Below are positions 57,655-64,000 of a stretch of DNA of 64,000 nt, piece after piece (the stretch's first letter is position 1; every line of letters begins with the position of its first letter). A program made the position numbers and the translations under genes. The notes under the pieces are model-generated. The model did no database searches. It was not told where the DNA came from and saw nothing but the letters and a program-made list of their open reading frames with translations. This DNA is from JANQRA01 sp035550735 (lineage in GTDB: Bacteria > Actinomycetota > Acidimicrobiia > Spongiisociales > ZC4RG35): assembly GCA_035550735.1 (NCBI GenBank), contig DASZOM010000006.1, positions 1 to 64,000 of the forward strand. The letters run 5' to 3'.

Positions 57655-58218
57655 ATGGCCCGGGTCGGCGTGCTCGCCCTACAGGGCGACTTCCGTGAGC
57701 ACCTGAGGATCCTCACCGATCTGGGTGTCGAGCCCGTGCCGGTGAAGACGCCGGAACAGCTCTCCTCGGTGGGCGCACTGGTCATTCCCGGAGGAGAGTC
57801 CACCACGATCGGGAAGCTGGCAGTCCGCTTCGGCCTCCTGGCGCCACTCGCCGAGGCCATCGATCGAGGTTTGCCCGTCTACGGCACCTGCGCCGGGATG
57901 ATCCTGCTGTCCGGCGCAGTGACCGAGGGTGACCAACCACTGATCGGCGCCCTCGATGTCGTGGTCAAGCGGAATGCATTCGGCCGCCAGAACGAGTCCT
58001 TCGAGGCCGACCTCGACGTCACCGGCCTGACCGAGCCCTTTCACGCCGTCTTCATCCGCGCTCCCTGGATCGAGAAGGTTGGGTCCGAGGTCGAGGTCCT
58101 CGCCGAGATGGGCGAGCATCCCGTGATGGTGCGTCAGGATCGAGTCCTGGCGACCTCGTTCCATCCCGAGCTGACCGGTGACGAGCGGATCCACCAGATG
58201 CTGCTCGACCTGATCTGA
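57655..58218 (+). CDS. pdxT: Pyridoxal 5'-phosphate synthase glutaminase subunit
   Basis: A 187-aa class I glutaminase that supplies ammonia to PdxS. GVLALQGDFREHL is the family start. The nucleophilic Cys is in YGTCAGMILL and the His-Glu pair in SFHPELTGD. GGESTT is the oxyanion region. I used the ATG at 57655; a GTG at 57649 overlaps the pdxS stop and is equally possible. PdxS and PdxT form the 12+12 PLP synthase. Confidence 0.96.
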   Translation: MARVGVLALQGDFREHLRILTDLGVEPVPVKTPEQLSSVGALVIPGGESTTIGKLAVRFGLLAPLAEAIDRGLPVYGTCAGMILLSGAVTEGDQPLIGALDVVVKRNAFGRQNESFEADLDVTGLTEPFHAVFIRAPWIEKVGSEVEVLAEMGEHPVMVRQDRVLATSFHPELTGDERIHQMLLDLI

Positions 58219-58225
58219 GGCCCGT

Positions 58226-58975
58226 ATGGCTGGACACTCCAAATGGGCGAACATCAAGCACCGCAAGGGCCGCCAGGATGCGGCGCGAGGGAAGCTGTTC
58301 GGAAAACTGGCCAAGGCGATCGAGGTTGCGGCACGCGAGGGTGGAGGCAACGTCGATTTCAACCCGACCCTGGCCACCGCGGTCGAGAAGGCCAAGGCGG
58401 CCTCGATGCCCAACGACAACATCGACCGGGCGATCAAGCGCGGGTCCGGCGAGGCCGAAGGTGCGTCCTACGAGGAGTTCTACTACGAGGGCTACGGTCC
58501 CGGCGGGGTCGCCCTCTACGTTCAGGTCCTCACCGACAATCGAAACAGGGCCGCCTCCGACGTACGCTCGACATTCACACGCCACAACGGAAACCTCGGC
58601 GAGCCCGGCTCGGTCGGATACCTGTTCGACCAGAAGGGATTGATCATGGTGACCGGTGATGAGGACGAGATCATGCTCGCCGCCCTGGACGCCGGCGCCG
58701 AGGACGTCCGCGACGCCGGTGACGGGATATTCGAGGTGATCACATCGGCGGGGGACGTGCGGCCGGTCCGAGACGCCCTCGTCGCCGGTGGTGTCGAGGT
58801 GGAGAGCTCGGACGTCACCCAACTTCCCTCCAACCTCGTCCCGGTGGAGGAAGGCACCGCCAGGCAGGTTCTGCGGCTCATCGACGCCCTCGACGACCTG
58901 GACGATGTCCAGGCTGTCTACTCCAACTACGACATCGACGACTCGGTCATGGAGAAAGTCCTGGCCGAGGCGTGA
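58226..58975 (+). CDS. yebC: YebC/TACO1 family protein
   Basis: A 249-aa protein of the YebC/PmpR family. It has the N-terminal AGHSKWANIKHRKGRQDAARGKLF, the YEGYGPGG motif, and three domains of typical length. Members act as transcriptional regulators or as translation factors for proline-rich stretches. It begins 7 nt after pdxT. In many actinobacteria ruvC follows directly; here about 3.7 kb intervenes. The stop overlaps the thioesterase GTG (GTGA). Confidence 0.95.
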   Translation: MAGHSKWANIKHRKGRQDAARGKLFGKLAKAIEVAAREGGGNVDFNPTLATAVEKAKAASMPNDNIDRAIKRGSGEAEGASYEEFYYEGYGPGGVALYVQVLTDNRNRAASDVRSTFTRHNGNLGEPGSVGYLFDQKGLIMVTGDEDEIMLAALDAGAEDVRDAGDGIFEVITSAGDVRPVRDALVAGGVEVESSDVTQLPSNLVPVEEGTARQVLRLIDALDDLDDVQAVYSNYDIDDSVMEKVLAEA

Positions 58976-59391
58976 GCGCCACCGTCGACGAAGTCAAAGC
59001 CTTCTTCGCCGAGCATCTCCCCTTCTTCGACAGATTCGGTTTCTCCGTCGAGTCGATCGAAGACGGCGTCGGAGTCGCCCGTTTCACCTACGACCCGACC
59101 TGGACCAGGCCGTACGGCGTGATCAACGGGGGCACGCTGATGGCACTCGCCGACGTGGCGGTCTACCTGGCGATATTCGGCCGTCACGGGATCGTCCCCC
59201 TGGCGGTGACCAACGAGCTGAAGATGAACTTCCTCCGCCCGGCGATGGATGGTGACGTGCTCGCCCGTGCAGTCCTGTTGAAAGCGGGGCGGCGGATCGC
59301 CTACGGAACGGTCGACGTCTTCATGGACGGCGCACCGGAGAGGCTGGTCGCCCACGCCACGTCCAGCTATGTGATGCCGGACACAGCGTGA
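58972..59391 (+). CDS. PaaI-like hotdog-fold thioesterase
   Basis: A 139-aa hotdog protein. The active-site pattern YGVINGGTLMALADVAVYLAI is the PaaI/4HBT signature (HGG-like loop with N in place of H and a later Asp). The following strands TNELKMNFLRPAMDGDVLARAVLLKAGRRIAYGTVDVF match the family. It probably cleaves an acyl-CoA thioester. It overlaps yebC upstream and the SRPBCC gene downstream, so it was added to the 3' end of the pdx-yebC transcript. Confidence 0.85.
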   Translation: MSATVDEVKAFFAEHLPFFDRFGFSVESIEDGVGVARFTYDPTWTRPYGVINGGTLMALADVAVYLAIFGRHGIVPLAVTNELKMNFLRPAMDGDVLARAVLLKAGRRIAYGTVDVFMDGAPERLVAHATSSYVMPDTA

Positions 59392-59861
59392 GCTACGAGC
59401 TAAGTCCGGTCACCGTGTCCGCCTTCGTCCCGGCACCCCCGGACGAGGTATTCGCTTACGTGTCGGACACCCGCAACGACCCCAAGTGGTGCCCCAACGT
59501 CACCGGCGTCGAGCAGGTCTCTGGCGAAGGGGTTGGAGTCGGCTCCCGCTTTCGGTTCCACCAGAGCATTGAGGTGCAGGGGAGGACCCTCGACTCCGAG
59601 GTCGAGGTCGAAGTGCTCTCCATTGCCGATCGTGCCATCGAATGGGCTGTCGACGACCGCTTCCAATCCCGTCATGTCCGTCTCGGTGTCGAGCCGGTCG
59701 AGGGCGGATCGAAGGTGACCCAGCGGACTACAGCCACCTTCAAACGCAAGCCGGGCATAGCCCGTTGGGCGTACCCCTTCCTGGCTCGGCGAACCTTCCG
59801 AAAGCAGTTCACCGAGTTGGCCGGGGTATTCGGCCAACGAACCCCACCACCTGATCCATGA
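59388..59861 (+). CDS. SRPBCC family protein (second)
   Basis: A 157-aa polyketide cyclase/dehydrase-like protein. The N-terminal pattern is VTVSAFVPAPPDEVFAYVSDTRNDPKWCPNV, then GSRFRFHQS and VQGRTLDSEVEVEVLS, and a C-terminal Arg-rich helix. It binds a small hydrophobic molecule of unknown identity. It starts with an ATGA overlap with the thioesterase and ends with an ATGA overlap with the decayed cyclase gene, keeping the coupling pattern of this region. Confidence 0.83.
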   Translation: MSYELSPVTVSAFVPAPPDEVFAYVSDTRNDPKWCPNVTGVEQVSGEGVGVGSRFRFHQSIEVQGRTLDSEVEVEVLSIADRAIEWAVDDRFQSRHVRLGVEPVEGGSKVTQRTTATFKRKPGIARWAYPFLARRTFRKQFTELAGVFGQRTPPPDP

Positions 59862-60118
59862 AGCGACTCGGCCGAGCGATGCAGGGCTTGATGTCGATTG
59901 CGGACGCTGCGTCAGACGATGACGACCTGCGGCTTCGCAAGCGCGTCGGGGTGACAGCCGGCCTGGTACCGATTGTCGCGCCGCTCACATTGCCGATTTA
60001 GGCGCTGTGTCCCGTCAGCTACGTGCTAGCAGCGGCACTGCCAAGCAGATTCGAGTTCGAGGAGCCGATCGTGGAAGTCAAAGGACTCCAGCCTCTCCGT
60101 GCCTATCTGCTGAAGCGG
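59858..60118 (+). pseudogene. Remnant of a membrane adenylate/guanylate cyclase with internal deletion
   Basis: An ATG overlapping the previous stop opens a 47-aa frame (MKRLGRAMQGLMS ... DDDDLRLRKRVGVTAGLVPIVAPLTLPI) that looks like the N-terminal start of actinobacterial membrane cyclases. It ends at a TAG (59999-60001). Continuing in the same frame, 60023-60118 reads LPSRFEFEEPIVEVKGLQPLRAYLLKR, the conserved C-terminal strand of class III cyclases (pattern FxFExxxxxxVKGxxxPxxxYxL). The catalytic core between is missing. I interpret this as one gene with a large internal deletion. An independent 47-aa peptide is less likely. Confidence 0.65.
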
Positions 60119-60170
60119 TCTAGTCCGCCGGCTGGCTGGGGCGGTCGGAGCGACGAGGAGGGCAGCTACG

Positions 60171-61346
60171 TCAACTCGACTGGTTCGGTGTGTATCGCCA
60201 GGCTTCCACTGAGGGGCAGCATCCTCCTCCCCAGTGGAGGAGTTGGGCTCCCGTCCAGACTGTGTAGCGGGCTGTGGGATACCCGAGCACTCGCGCTGTC
60301 GTCCAACTGTCGAGAGCGGGGTCGTAGAAGGCGGCGATCGAGCCACAAGAACCGAAGGCGATCACCTGATCGCCCGCCCGAGTGGGTTCGCCCTGTCCTT
60401 CACATGGTGGGATAGGTACAGGAGTTGTCTCCACCCAACTCTCGTCGCCAGGTGTGTATGACATGGTCTTGGCACCGTCGCCGCTACCGCTCCACGCCAA
60501 GAACCTGTCGCCTGTCCAGGCGGTGAACCTGGCGTCGGCCGCCTCGTGGTTGGTCTCGGTCGACAGCTCGGTCGCCGGGAGGGGCCGCCACGCTTCTCCG
60601 TCCCATGCGACACCAAGAAGTGCTCTGTCATGGGGGTACGACTGATGGTTGTCACCGAATGCGTAGACCGCCTCGCCTGTCCATCGGAGCGATCCATAGT
60701 TCGCGTCGATTCCGGTTGGCCCGATCAGCGTCCACTCGTCACGTGCCGGGTCGTAGGCGGCCGCAATGTCGTCGGCCGCGGACCAAACGAAGAGTTGATC
60801 ACCCGTCCAGACGGCTCCCAAAGTTCCTTCGTTGGTGCTTCGGGTGGGAACGGGAGATTCGGCGATAAGTGACCAGGTATCGCTGGAAGGGTCGTAGGAC
60901 GCTCCATCTCTCAGACCCGTACCTCCCACGATCAGCATCGCCTGGCCGGTCCAAGCGGCGACGTGATGAGCCCGAGGGCTTAGCGGTGCTTGCGCGATCA
61001 ACCGCCAAGTGTCGGTATCGGGGTTGTAAGCGGCACCGTCAGCAAGGTATGGCCCACCATCACCGGTATCACCGCCCCAAACGATCATCTCCTCGCCGGT
61101 CCAGACCACAGAATGTCCACCTCGCAGGCTGAGAGGACCGATGTCGATCGATTCGCTGTCGTAGGCGGCCGTTGTCGTGGTCGCGACTGTCGTCGTGGGA
61201 GTTGGCAACGAGGAGGTCGTGCTCGTGAAGGTTGGCAAACCCGTTGTGGTCACCAAGGCGGTATGCGTCGTCGATGGCACGGTTTGGCCCGTACAACTCG
61301 AAACGACCAAGCCCATCAGGCACGATGCGAAAGTCAGTCGTCGCAC
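60171..61346 (-). CDS. Kelch-like repeat lipoprotein
   Basis: About 391 aa. The GTG at 61346 gives a lipoprotein signal (RRLTFASCLMGLVVSSC, lipobox VSSC). A Ser/Thr-rich linker follows, then five or six kelch-type blades with GG and W at regular spacing: HSVVWTGEEMIVWGGDTGDGG, HHVAAWTGQAMLIVGGTGLRDG, GAVWTGDQLFVWSA, ARFTAWTGDRFLAWSG, YTVWTGAQLLHWGGG. A beta-propeller on the outer face of the membrane is expected. Ligand unknown. It is convergent with the cyclase remnant and divergent from the HNH gene. Confidence 0.8.
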   Translation of the reverse strand: MRRLTFASCLMGLVVSSCTGQTVPSTTHTALVTTTGLPTFTSTTSSLPTPTTTVATTTTAAYDSESIDIGPLSLRGGHSVVWTGEEMIVWGGDTGDGGPYLADGAAYNPDTDTWRLIAQAPLSPRAHHVAAWTGQAMLIVGGTGLRDGASYDPSSDTWSLIAESPVPTRSTNEGTLGAVWTGDQLFVWSAADDIAAAYDPARDEWTLIGPTGIDANYGSLRWTGEAVYAFGDNHQSYPHDRALLGVAWDGEAWRPLPATELSTETNHEAADARFTAWTGDRFLAWSGSGDGAKTMSYTPGDESWVETTPVPIPPCEGQGEPTRAGDQVIAFGSCGSIAAFYDPALDSWTTARVLGYPTARYTVWTGAQLLHWGGGCCPSVEAWRYTPNQSS

Positions 61347-61459
61347 ATGAATACGACGTCGAAAGTCCGCGAACCGTTCACGTTCAGCCCAAGGTCCATC
61401 CCGCGCGCCAACTGGCAATTTCGGGCGGAGAAAAAATCCGGATTCCGCTGACGACTCTC

Positions 61460-61490
61460 TTGTTTTTGTCGGTGGCCGAACGTATGTTCG
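61460..61490 (+). promoter_or_regulatory. LexA box in the promoter of the DUF222-HNH gene
   Basis: CGAACGTATGTTCG (61477-61490) is a perfect actinobacterial LexA-type palindrome, GAAC-GTAT-GTTC. It covers the -10 TATGTT (61483-61488), which with TTGTTT (61460-61465) and a 17-bp spacer forms a promoter. The ATG at 61495 is 6 nt past the -10, so transcription should begin on the start codon. LexA bound here would block polymerase. Confidence 0.85.
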
Positions 61491-61494
61491 GGGT

Positions 61495-62631
61495 ATGGGT
61501 TGGGAGAGAGCGTCAACGGATGAGATCGAACTGGCGTTGGATCATTTCGCCGGTCTCAGCTCGGCCGGTCTGGCCCGAATATGTGAGCTGATTGGCGAGG
61601 TGGATGTCCGGCAGTCGTGGATGGCCGACGGCGCCCGCAACCTGGTGGACTGGGTGGCGGCGAAACTTCGGGTGCGTCATGAGAGCGCAGCCCAGCTGGT
61701 CAACGTTTCCAGGCGTTTGGCGGATCTTCCGTTGCTGTCGGAACGGTTTGGTGAGGGTGGATTGTCGTTGGATCAGGTGGATGCGATCTCTCGGATCGCC
61801 ACCGCAGACACCGAAACCGAAGTGATCGAAGCGGCTGTTGGAATGTCGAATGCGATGTTGGATCGGGCCGCCCGCCGCCGGCAGGGTATGACCGAAGACA
61901 AGGCCCGGTCGGTGTGGCAGCGACGGCAGCTGATCCGACAGTGGAACCTCGACGAATCAGAGCTCAGATTCCGAGGTCGGCTCCCTGGAGACGCCGGACG
62001 CCTCTTCGACCAGGCCATCGACACCCGCATCGACACCATCCCGGAGAATCCGGAAACCGGCATGTTCGACGCCTATCAGACCCGGGCCGCCGACGCACTC
62101 ACCGAACTCGCCGCCACCAGCGGAACATCAGGTTCAGACTCGACCCCGAACCGGTTGAACATCTTCGCTGACCTCGAAGCGCTCACCACCAGTGACCAGG
62201 GTGTCGCCGAGTTGGACAACGGAGCGCTCATCCCCAACACCACCGCACAACGACTCGCCTGCGACAGCCTGATCCGGGGGATCATCAGAGACGGAGAACA
62301 AGTCATCGGCATCGGAAGAGCCAGCCGACAGGTCCCGGCCTGGCTCCGCGACCTCGTCTACCACCGCGACGGATACCAATGCCAACATCCAGGCTGTCGC
62401 CACAGCCGATGGCTGCAGATCCACCACATCACCCCCTGGTCCCAAGACGGCACCACCAACCTCGACAACCTCATCCTCCTCTGCGGACACCACCACCGTT
62501 GGCTCCACCAACACGACTGGCACATCACCGGACCACCCGGCATGCGGGTCTTCCGCAAACCCGACCGGACCCCCTACCCAGCGCCCAAACCAGCACTCCA
62601 CCCACGACTCCAACAGCTCGTCCCAACCTAG
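61495..62631 (+). CDS. DUF222/HNH endonuclease family protein (13E12 type)
   Basis: A 378-aa protein. Residues about 1-270 are DUF222, with LVDWVAAKLRVRHESAAQLVNVSRRLADLPLL. Residues about 300-350 are the HNH motif YQCQHPGCRHSRWLQIHHITPW ... NLDNLILLCGHHHRWLH, with zinc Cys and catalytic His. Members are multi-copy in actinobacteria (13E12 repeat family in mycobacteria) and are thought to be nuclease-related selfish or SOS genes. The start directly follows a LexA box. It is followed 78 bp later by ruvC. Confidence 0.88.
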   Translation: MGWERASTDEIELALDHFAGLSSAGLARICELIGEVDVRQSWMADGARNLVDWVAAKLRVRHESAAQLVNVSRRLADLPLLSERFGEGGLSLDQVDAISRIATADTETEVIEAAVGMSNAMLDRAARRRQGMTEDKARSVWQRRQLIRQWNLDESELRFRGRLPGDAGRLFDQAIDTRIDTIPENPETGMFDAYQTRAADALTELAATSGTSGSDSTPNRLNIFADLEALTTSDQGVAELDNGALIPNTTAQRLACDSLIRGIIRDGEQVIGIGRASRQVPAWLRDLVYHRDGYQCQHPGCRHSRWLQIHHITPWSQDGTTNLDNLILLCGHHHRWLHQHDWHITGPPGMRVFRKPDRTPYPAPKPALHPRLQQLVPT

Positions 62632-62694
62632 GGGCAGCCGCCCCCACCTCCGATTTCCGTACCGAGAAAACCCCGCAACCACCAGCGATCCGAT

Positions 62695-62715
62695 TATCGT
62701 CTAGAACATATGTTC
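62695..62715 (+). promoter_or_regulatory. LexA box overlapping the ruvC start codon
   Basis: GAACATATGTTC (62704-62715) is a perfect GAAC-N4-GTTC palindrome; the ruvC ATG (62710) is inside it. TATCGT (62695-62700) is a -10-like hexamer 9 nt before the ATG. LexA binding here would block initiation and expose ruvCAB to SOS control. Confidence 0.85.
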
Positions 62716-63192
62716 GTTCTGGGCATCGACCCCGGTCTGTCCGTCACCGGATATGGGCTCGTCCAGGGATCACACCCACCCACCGCCATGCGAGCCGGAG
62801 TCATACGCACCGACGTCGAAACCACCGTCCCGCGTCGTCTCGCCGAGCTGCATGCAGGTCTGGTCCAGGTCATCGCCGACAGCAACCCGGATGCCATCGC
62901 CTTGGAGACCGTCTTCACCAACCGCAACCTGCAGACGGCGATGTCGGTGGGAAGGGCGTCGGGCGTGGCCATCCTCGCCGCCGCCCAAGCCGACGTCCCT
63001 GTCTACGAGTATGTGCCGACGGCGGTGAAAGCAGCCGTGACCGGAGACGGTTCGGCTAACAAGGGGCAGGTGCAGCAGATGGTGGCTCGACTTCTCAGGC
63101 TCGCCGAGGCTCCGACCCCGGCCGATGCCGCCGATGCCCTGGCGATTGCACTCTGTCACCTCCGGGCTGCGCCACTGGAGCCGGCCCGGTGA
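62710..63192 (+). CDS. ruvC: Crossover junction endodeoxyribonuclease
   Basis: A 160-aa Holliday-junction resolvase. VLGIDPGLSVTGYGLV holds the first catalytic Asp. ALETVFTNRNLQTAMSVGRASGVAILAAA holds the Glu, and DAADALAIALCH the last Asp residues. The size is family-typical. It starts in a LexA box and overlaps the ruvA GTG (GTGA). It cleaves junctions bound by RuvAB in recombinational repair. Confidence 0.97.
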   Translation: MFVLGIDPGLSVTGYGLVQGSHPPTAMRAGVIRTDVETTVPRRLAELHAGLVQVIADSNPDAIALETVFTNRNLQTAMSVGRASGVAILAAAQADVPVYEYVPTAVKAAVTGDGSANKGQVQQMVARLLRLAEAPTPADAADALAIALCHLRAAPLEPAR

Positions 63193-63758
63193 TCGGCCGG
63201 CTGCGCGGCGTCTTGGTTTCCAGCCGGGAGAGCGGCATCGTGATCGACGTGGGCGGGATCGGTTACGAGGTGGCGATGACGACGAGGGACCTGGCGACAC
63301 TGCCAGGGATAGGCGAGGACATCGTCGTCCACACCCACACTCACGTCCGTGAGGAGGAGCTGAGCTTGTTCGGATTTGGGAACGAGCCCGACAGGGATCT
63401 CTTCCGGATCCTGCTCGGCGCCAGCGGCGTCGGGCCGAAGGTGGCCATGGCGCTGCTCGCCTCGATGACGAACGACGAGATCGTGAGAGCCATCACCGGG
63501 GAAGACCCGGATGCGCTCACCATCGCACCCGGGGTGGGCAAGCGGGGGGCGCAGAAGATCGTGCTCGAGCTGGGCCCGAAGCTGGCCGGCAGGGAGACCG
63601 AGGTCGTTGGTGCCCGCTCACTCGGCGGTGTCCGCCAGGCGCTGGAGGGGCTCGGCTACTCGACCGCCGAGATCAACGCGGTGGTCGGCGACCTCGACCC
63701 CGACGACCCGATCGAGGCCCAGGTGAAGACCGCTCTGCAGAGGCTGGGCAAGAGATGA
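63189..63758 (+). CDS. ruvA: Holliday junction branch migration protein
   Basis: A 189-aa DNA-binding subunit of the RuvAB motor. The start is MIGRLRGVLVSSRESGIVIDVGGIGYEV. The helix-hairpin-helix motifs are LGASGVGPKVAMALLASM and APGVGKRGAQKIVLELGPKL. The C-terminal domain III (EALEGLGYSTAEI-like) binds RuvB. GTG start coupled to ruvC; the TGA overlaps the ruvB ATG (ATGA). Confidence 0.96.
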   Translation: MIGRLRGVLVSSRESGIVIDVGGIGYEVAMTTRDLATLPGIGEDIVVHTHTHVREEELSLFGFGNEPDRDLFRILLGASGVGPKVAMALLASMTNDEIVRAITGEDPDALTIAPGVGKRGAQKIVLELGPKLAGRETEVVGARSLGGVRQALEGLGYSTAEINAVVGDLDPDDPIEAQVKTALQRLGKR

Positions 63759-64000
63759 GCCGCGAGGAGAGCCTGCTCAGCCCGACCATCGAGGATCCGG
63801 AGGAGATCTCGCTTCGCCCCCGGACGCTGGCCGACTTCGTCGGACAGGATCAGGTCAAGGAGCGTCTCCAAATCTCGATAGACGCCTCGATCCAGGAGGG
63901 TCGCTCCCTGGACCATGTGCTGTTCTCGGGCCCGCCCGGGCTGGGCAAGACCACGCTGGCCGGGATCATCGCTGCCGAGAAAGGCGTCAACTTCCGGGTC
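63755..64000 (+). CDS. ruvB: Holliday junction DNA helicase (partial, 3' end outside the window)
   Basis: The first 82 residues are visible, with the conserved LRPRTLADFVGQDQVKERLQ and Walker A GPPGLGKTTLA. The ATG overlaps the ruvA stop. The gene continues past 64000. RuvB hexamers drive branch migration with RuvA. Confidence 0.96.
   Translation, partial: MSREESLLSPTIEDPEEISLRPRTLADFVGQDQVKERLQISIDASIQEGRSLDHVLFSGPPGLGKTTLAGIIAAEKGVNFRV

Noticed and set aside
62633..62647. GGGGCAGCCGCCCCC hairpin after the HNH gene as a terminator
   Set aside because: Only a 5-bp stem without a U-tract; too weak to call, although it could slow polymerase before ruvC.

Overview
The window looks like chromosomal DNA of a high-GC actinobacterium, most plausibly an uncultured member of Acidimicrobiia or a close relative. 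That placement is inference. It rests on the high GC content, many GTG/TTG starts with 1-4 bp stop/start overlaps, leaderless-type promoters, and the actinobacterial block thrS ... pgsA - PIM acyltransferase - pimA - pdxS - pdxT - yebC ... ruvC - ruvA - ruvB. The window opens just before a tRNA-Asn gene and ends inside ruvB. There are no rRNA genes, CRISPR arrays, prophages or recognisable insertion sequences.

Region by region: (1) 1-8.3 kb is accessory: tRNA-Asn, an SRPBCC protein, a class III cyclase, an unreported 54-aa membrane protein, a 5'-truncated secreted repeat gene lying tail to tail with an intact VanW-domain gene carrying five 50-aa repeats, a membrane molybdopterin oxidoreductase, SnoaL-like proteins, and a patatin / PlsC-like lipid pair. 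(2) 8.3-15.1 kb is the branched-chain amino acid block ilvC and ilvB-ilvN-(orphan LeuA-subdomain-like protein)-leuB-leuC-leuD on the minus strand. In front of ilvB lie a promoter, an 18-codon leader peptide rich in Leu/Val/Ile codons, a perfect 10-bp hairpin and an intrinsic terminator, which together form an attenuator. (3) 15-28 kb is redox metabolism: a YdeP-type molybdopterin oxidoreductase, a DAO-type flavoprotein, a quinone oxidoreductase, aat, a tandem universal stress protein, a form II CoxSLM-like hydroxylase, and a three-gene operon joining a UBP-type zinc finger, a receiver/thioredoxin-reductase-like fusion without CxxC, and a cyclic-nucleotide-domain histidine kinase. (4) 28-35.8 kb has two GNAT acetyltransferases, an AfsR-like cyclase/ATPase/TPR regulator, a CAU-anticodon tRNA placed 4 nt before a GNAT gene, a DGPF protein with an ECF42-type sigma factor, and a 45-aa metallothionein-like gene.

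(5) 35.8-41.7 kb holds otsA-otsB-GH13 (trehalose) and the convergent NAD-salvage pair pncB/pncA. (6) 41.7-47.4 kb is an envelope-stress type module: a PspC/LiaF-like membrane protein divergent from a PspC-fused histidine kinase and NarL-type regulator, followed by a serine/threonine dehydratase and a patatin. (7) 47.4-54.2 kb contains a degenerate choline-kinase-like protein, thrS, citrate synthase and an EF-G2-like GTPase. (8) 54.2-64 kb is the phosphatidylinositol mannoside / PLP / yebC / ruv block. It is interrupted between yebC and ruvC by about 3.7 kb holding a thioesterase, an SRPBCC protein, a decayed cyclase gene, a kelch-like lipoprotein and a DUF222-HNH endonuclease. The HNH gene and ruvC each carry a perfect LexA-type box (GAAC-N4-GTTC) at their start, so both are predicted SOS genes.

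No wholly new multi-gene system can be proven from sequence alone. The best candidates for a second look are the zinc-finger/receiver-reductase/kinase operon, the orphan LeuA-subdomain gene inside the ilv-leu operon, the tRNA-linked GNAT gene, and the SOS-box pair flanking the interrupted ruv locus.
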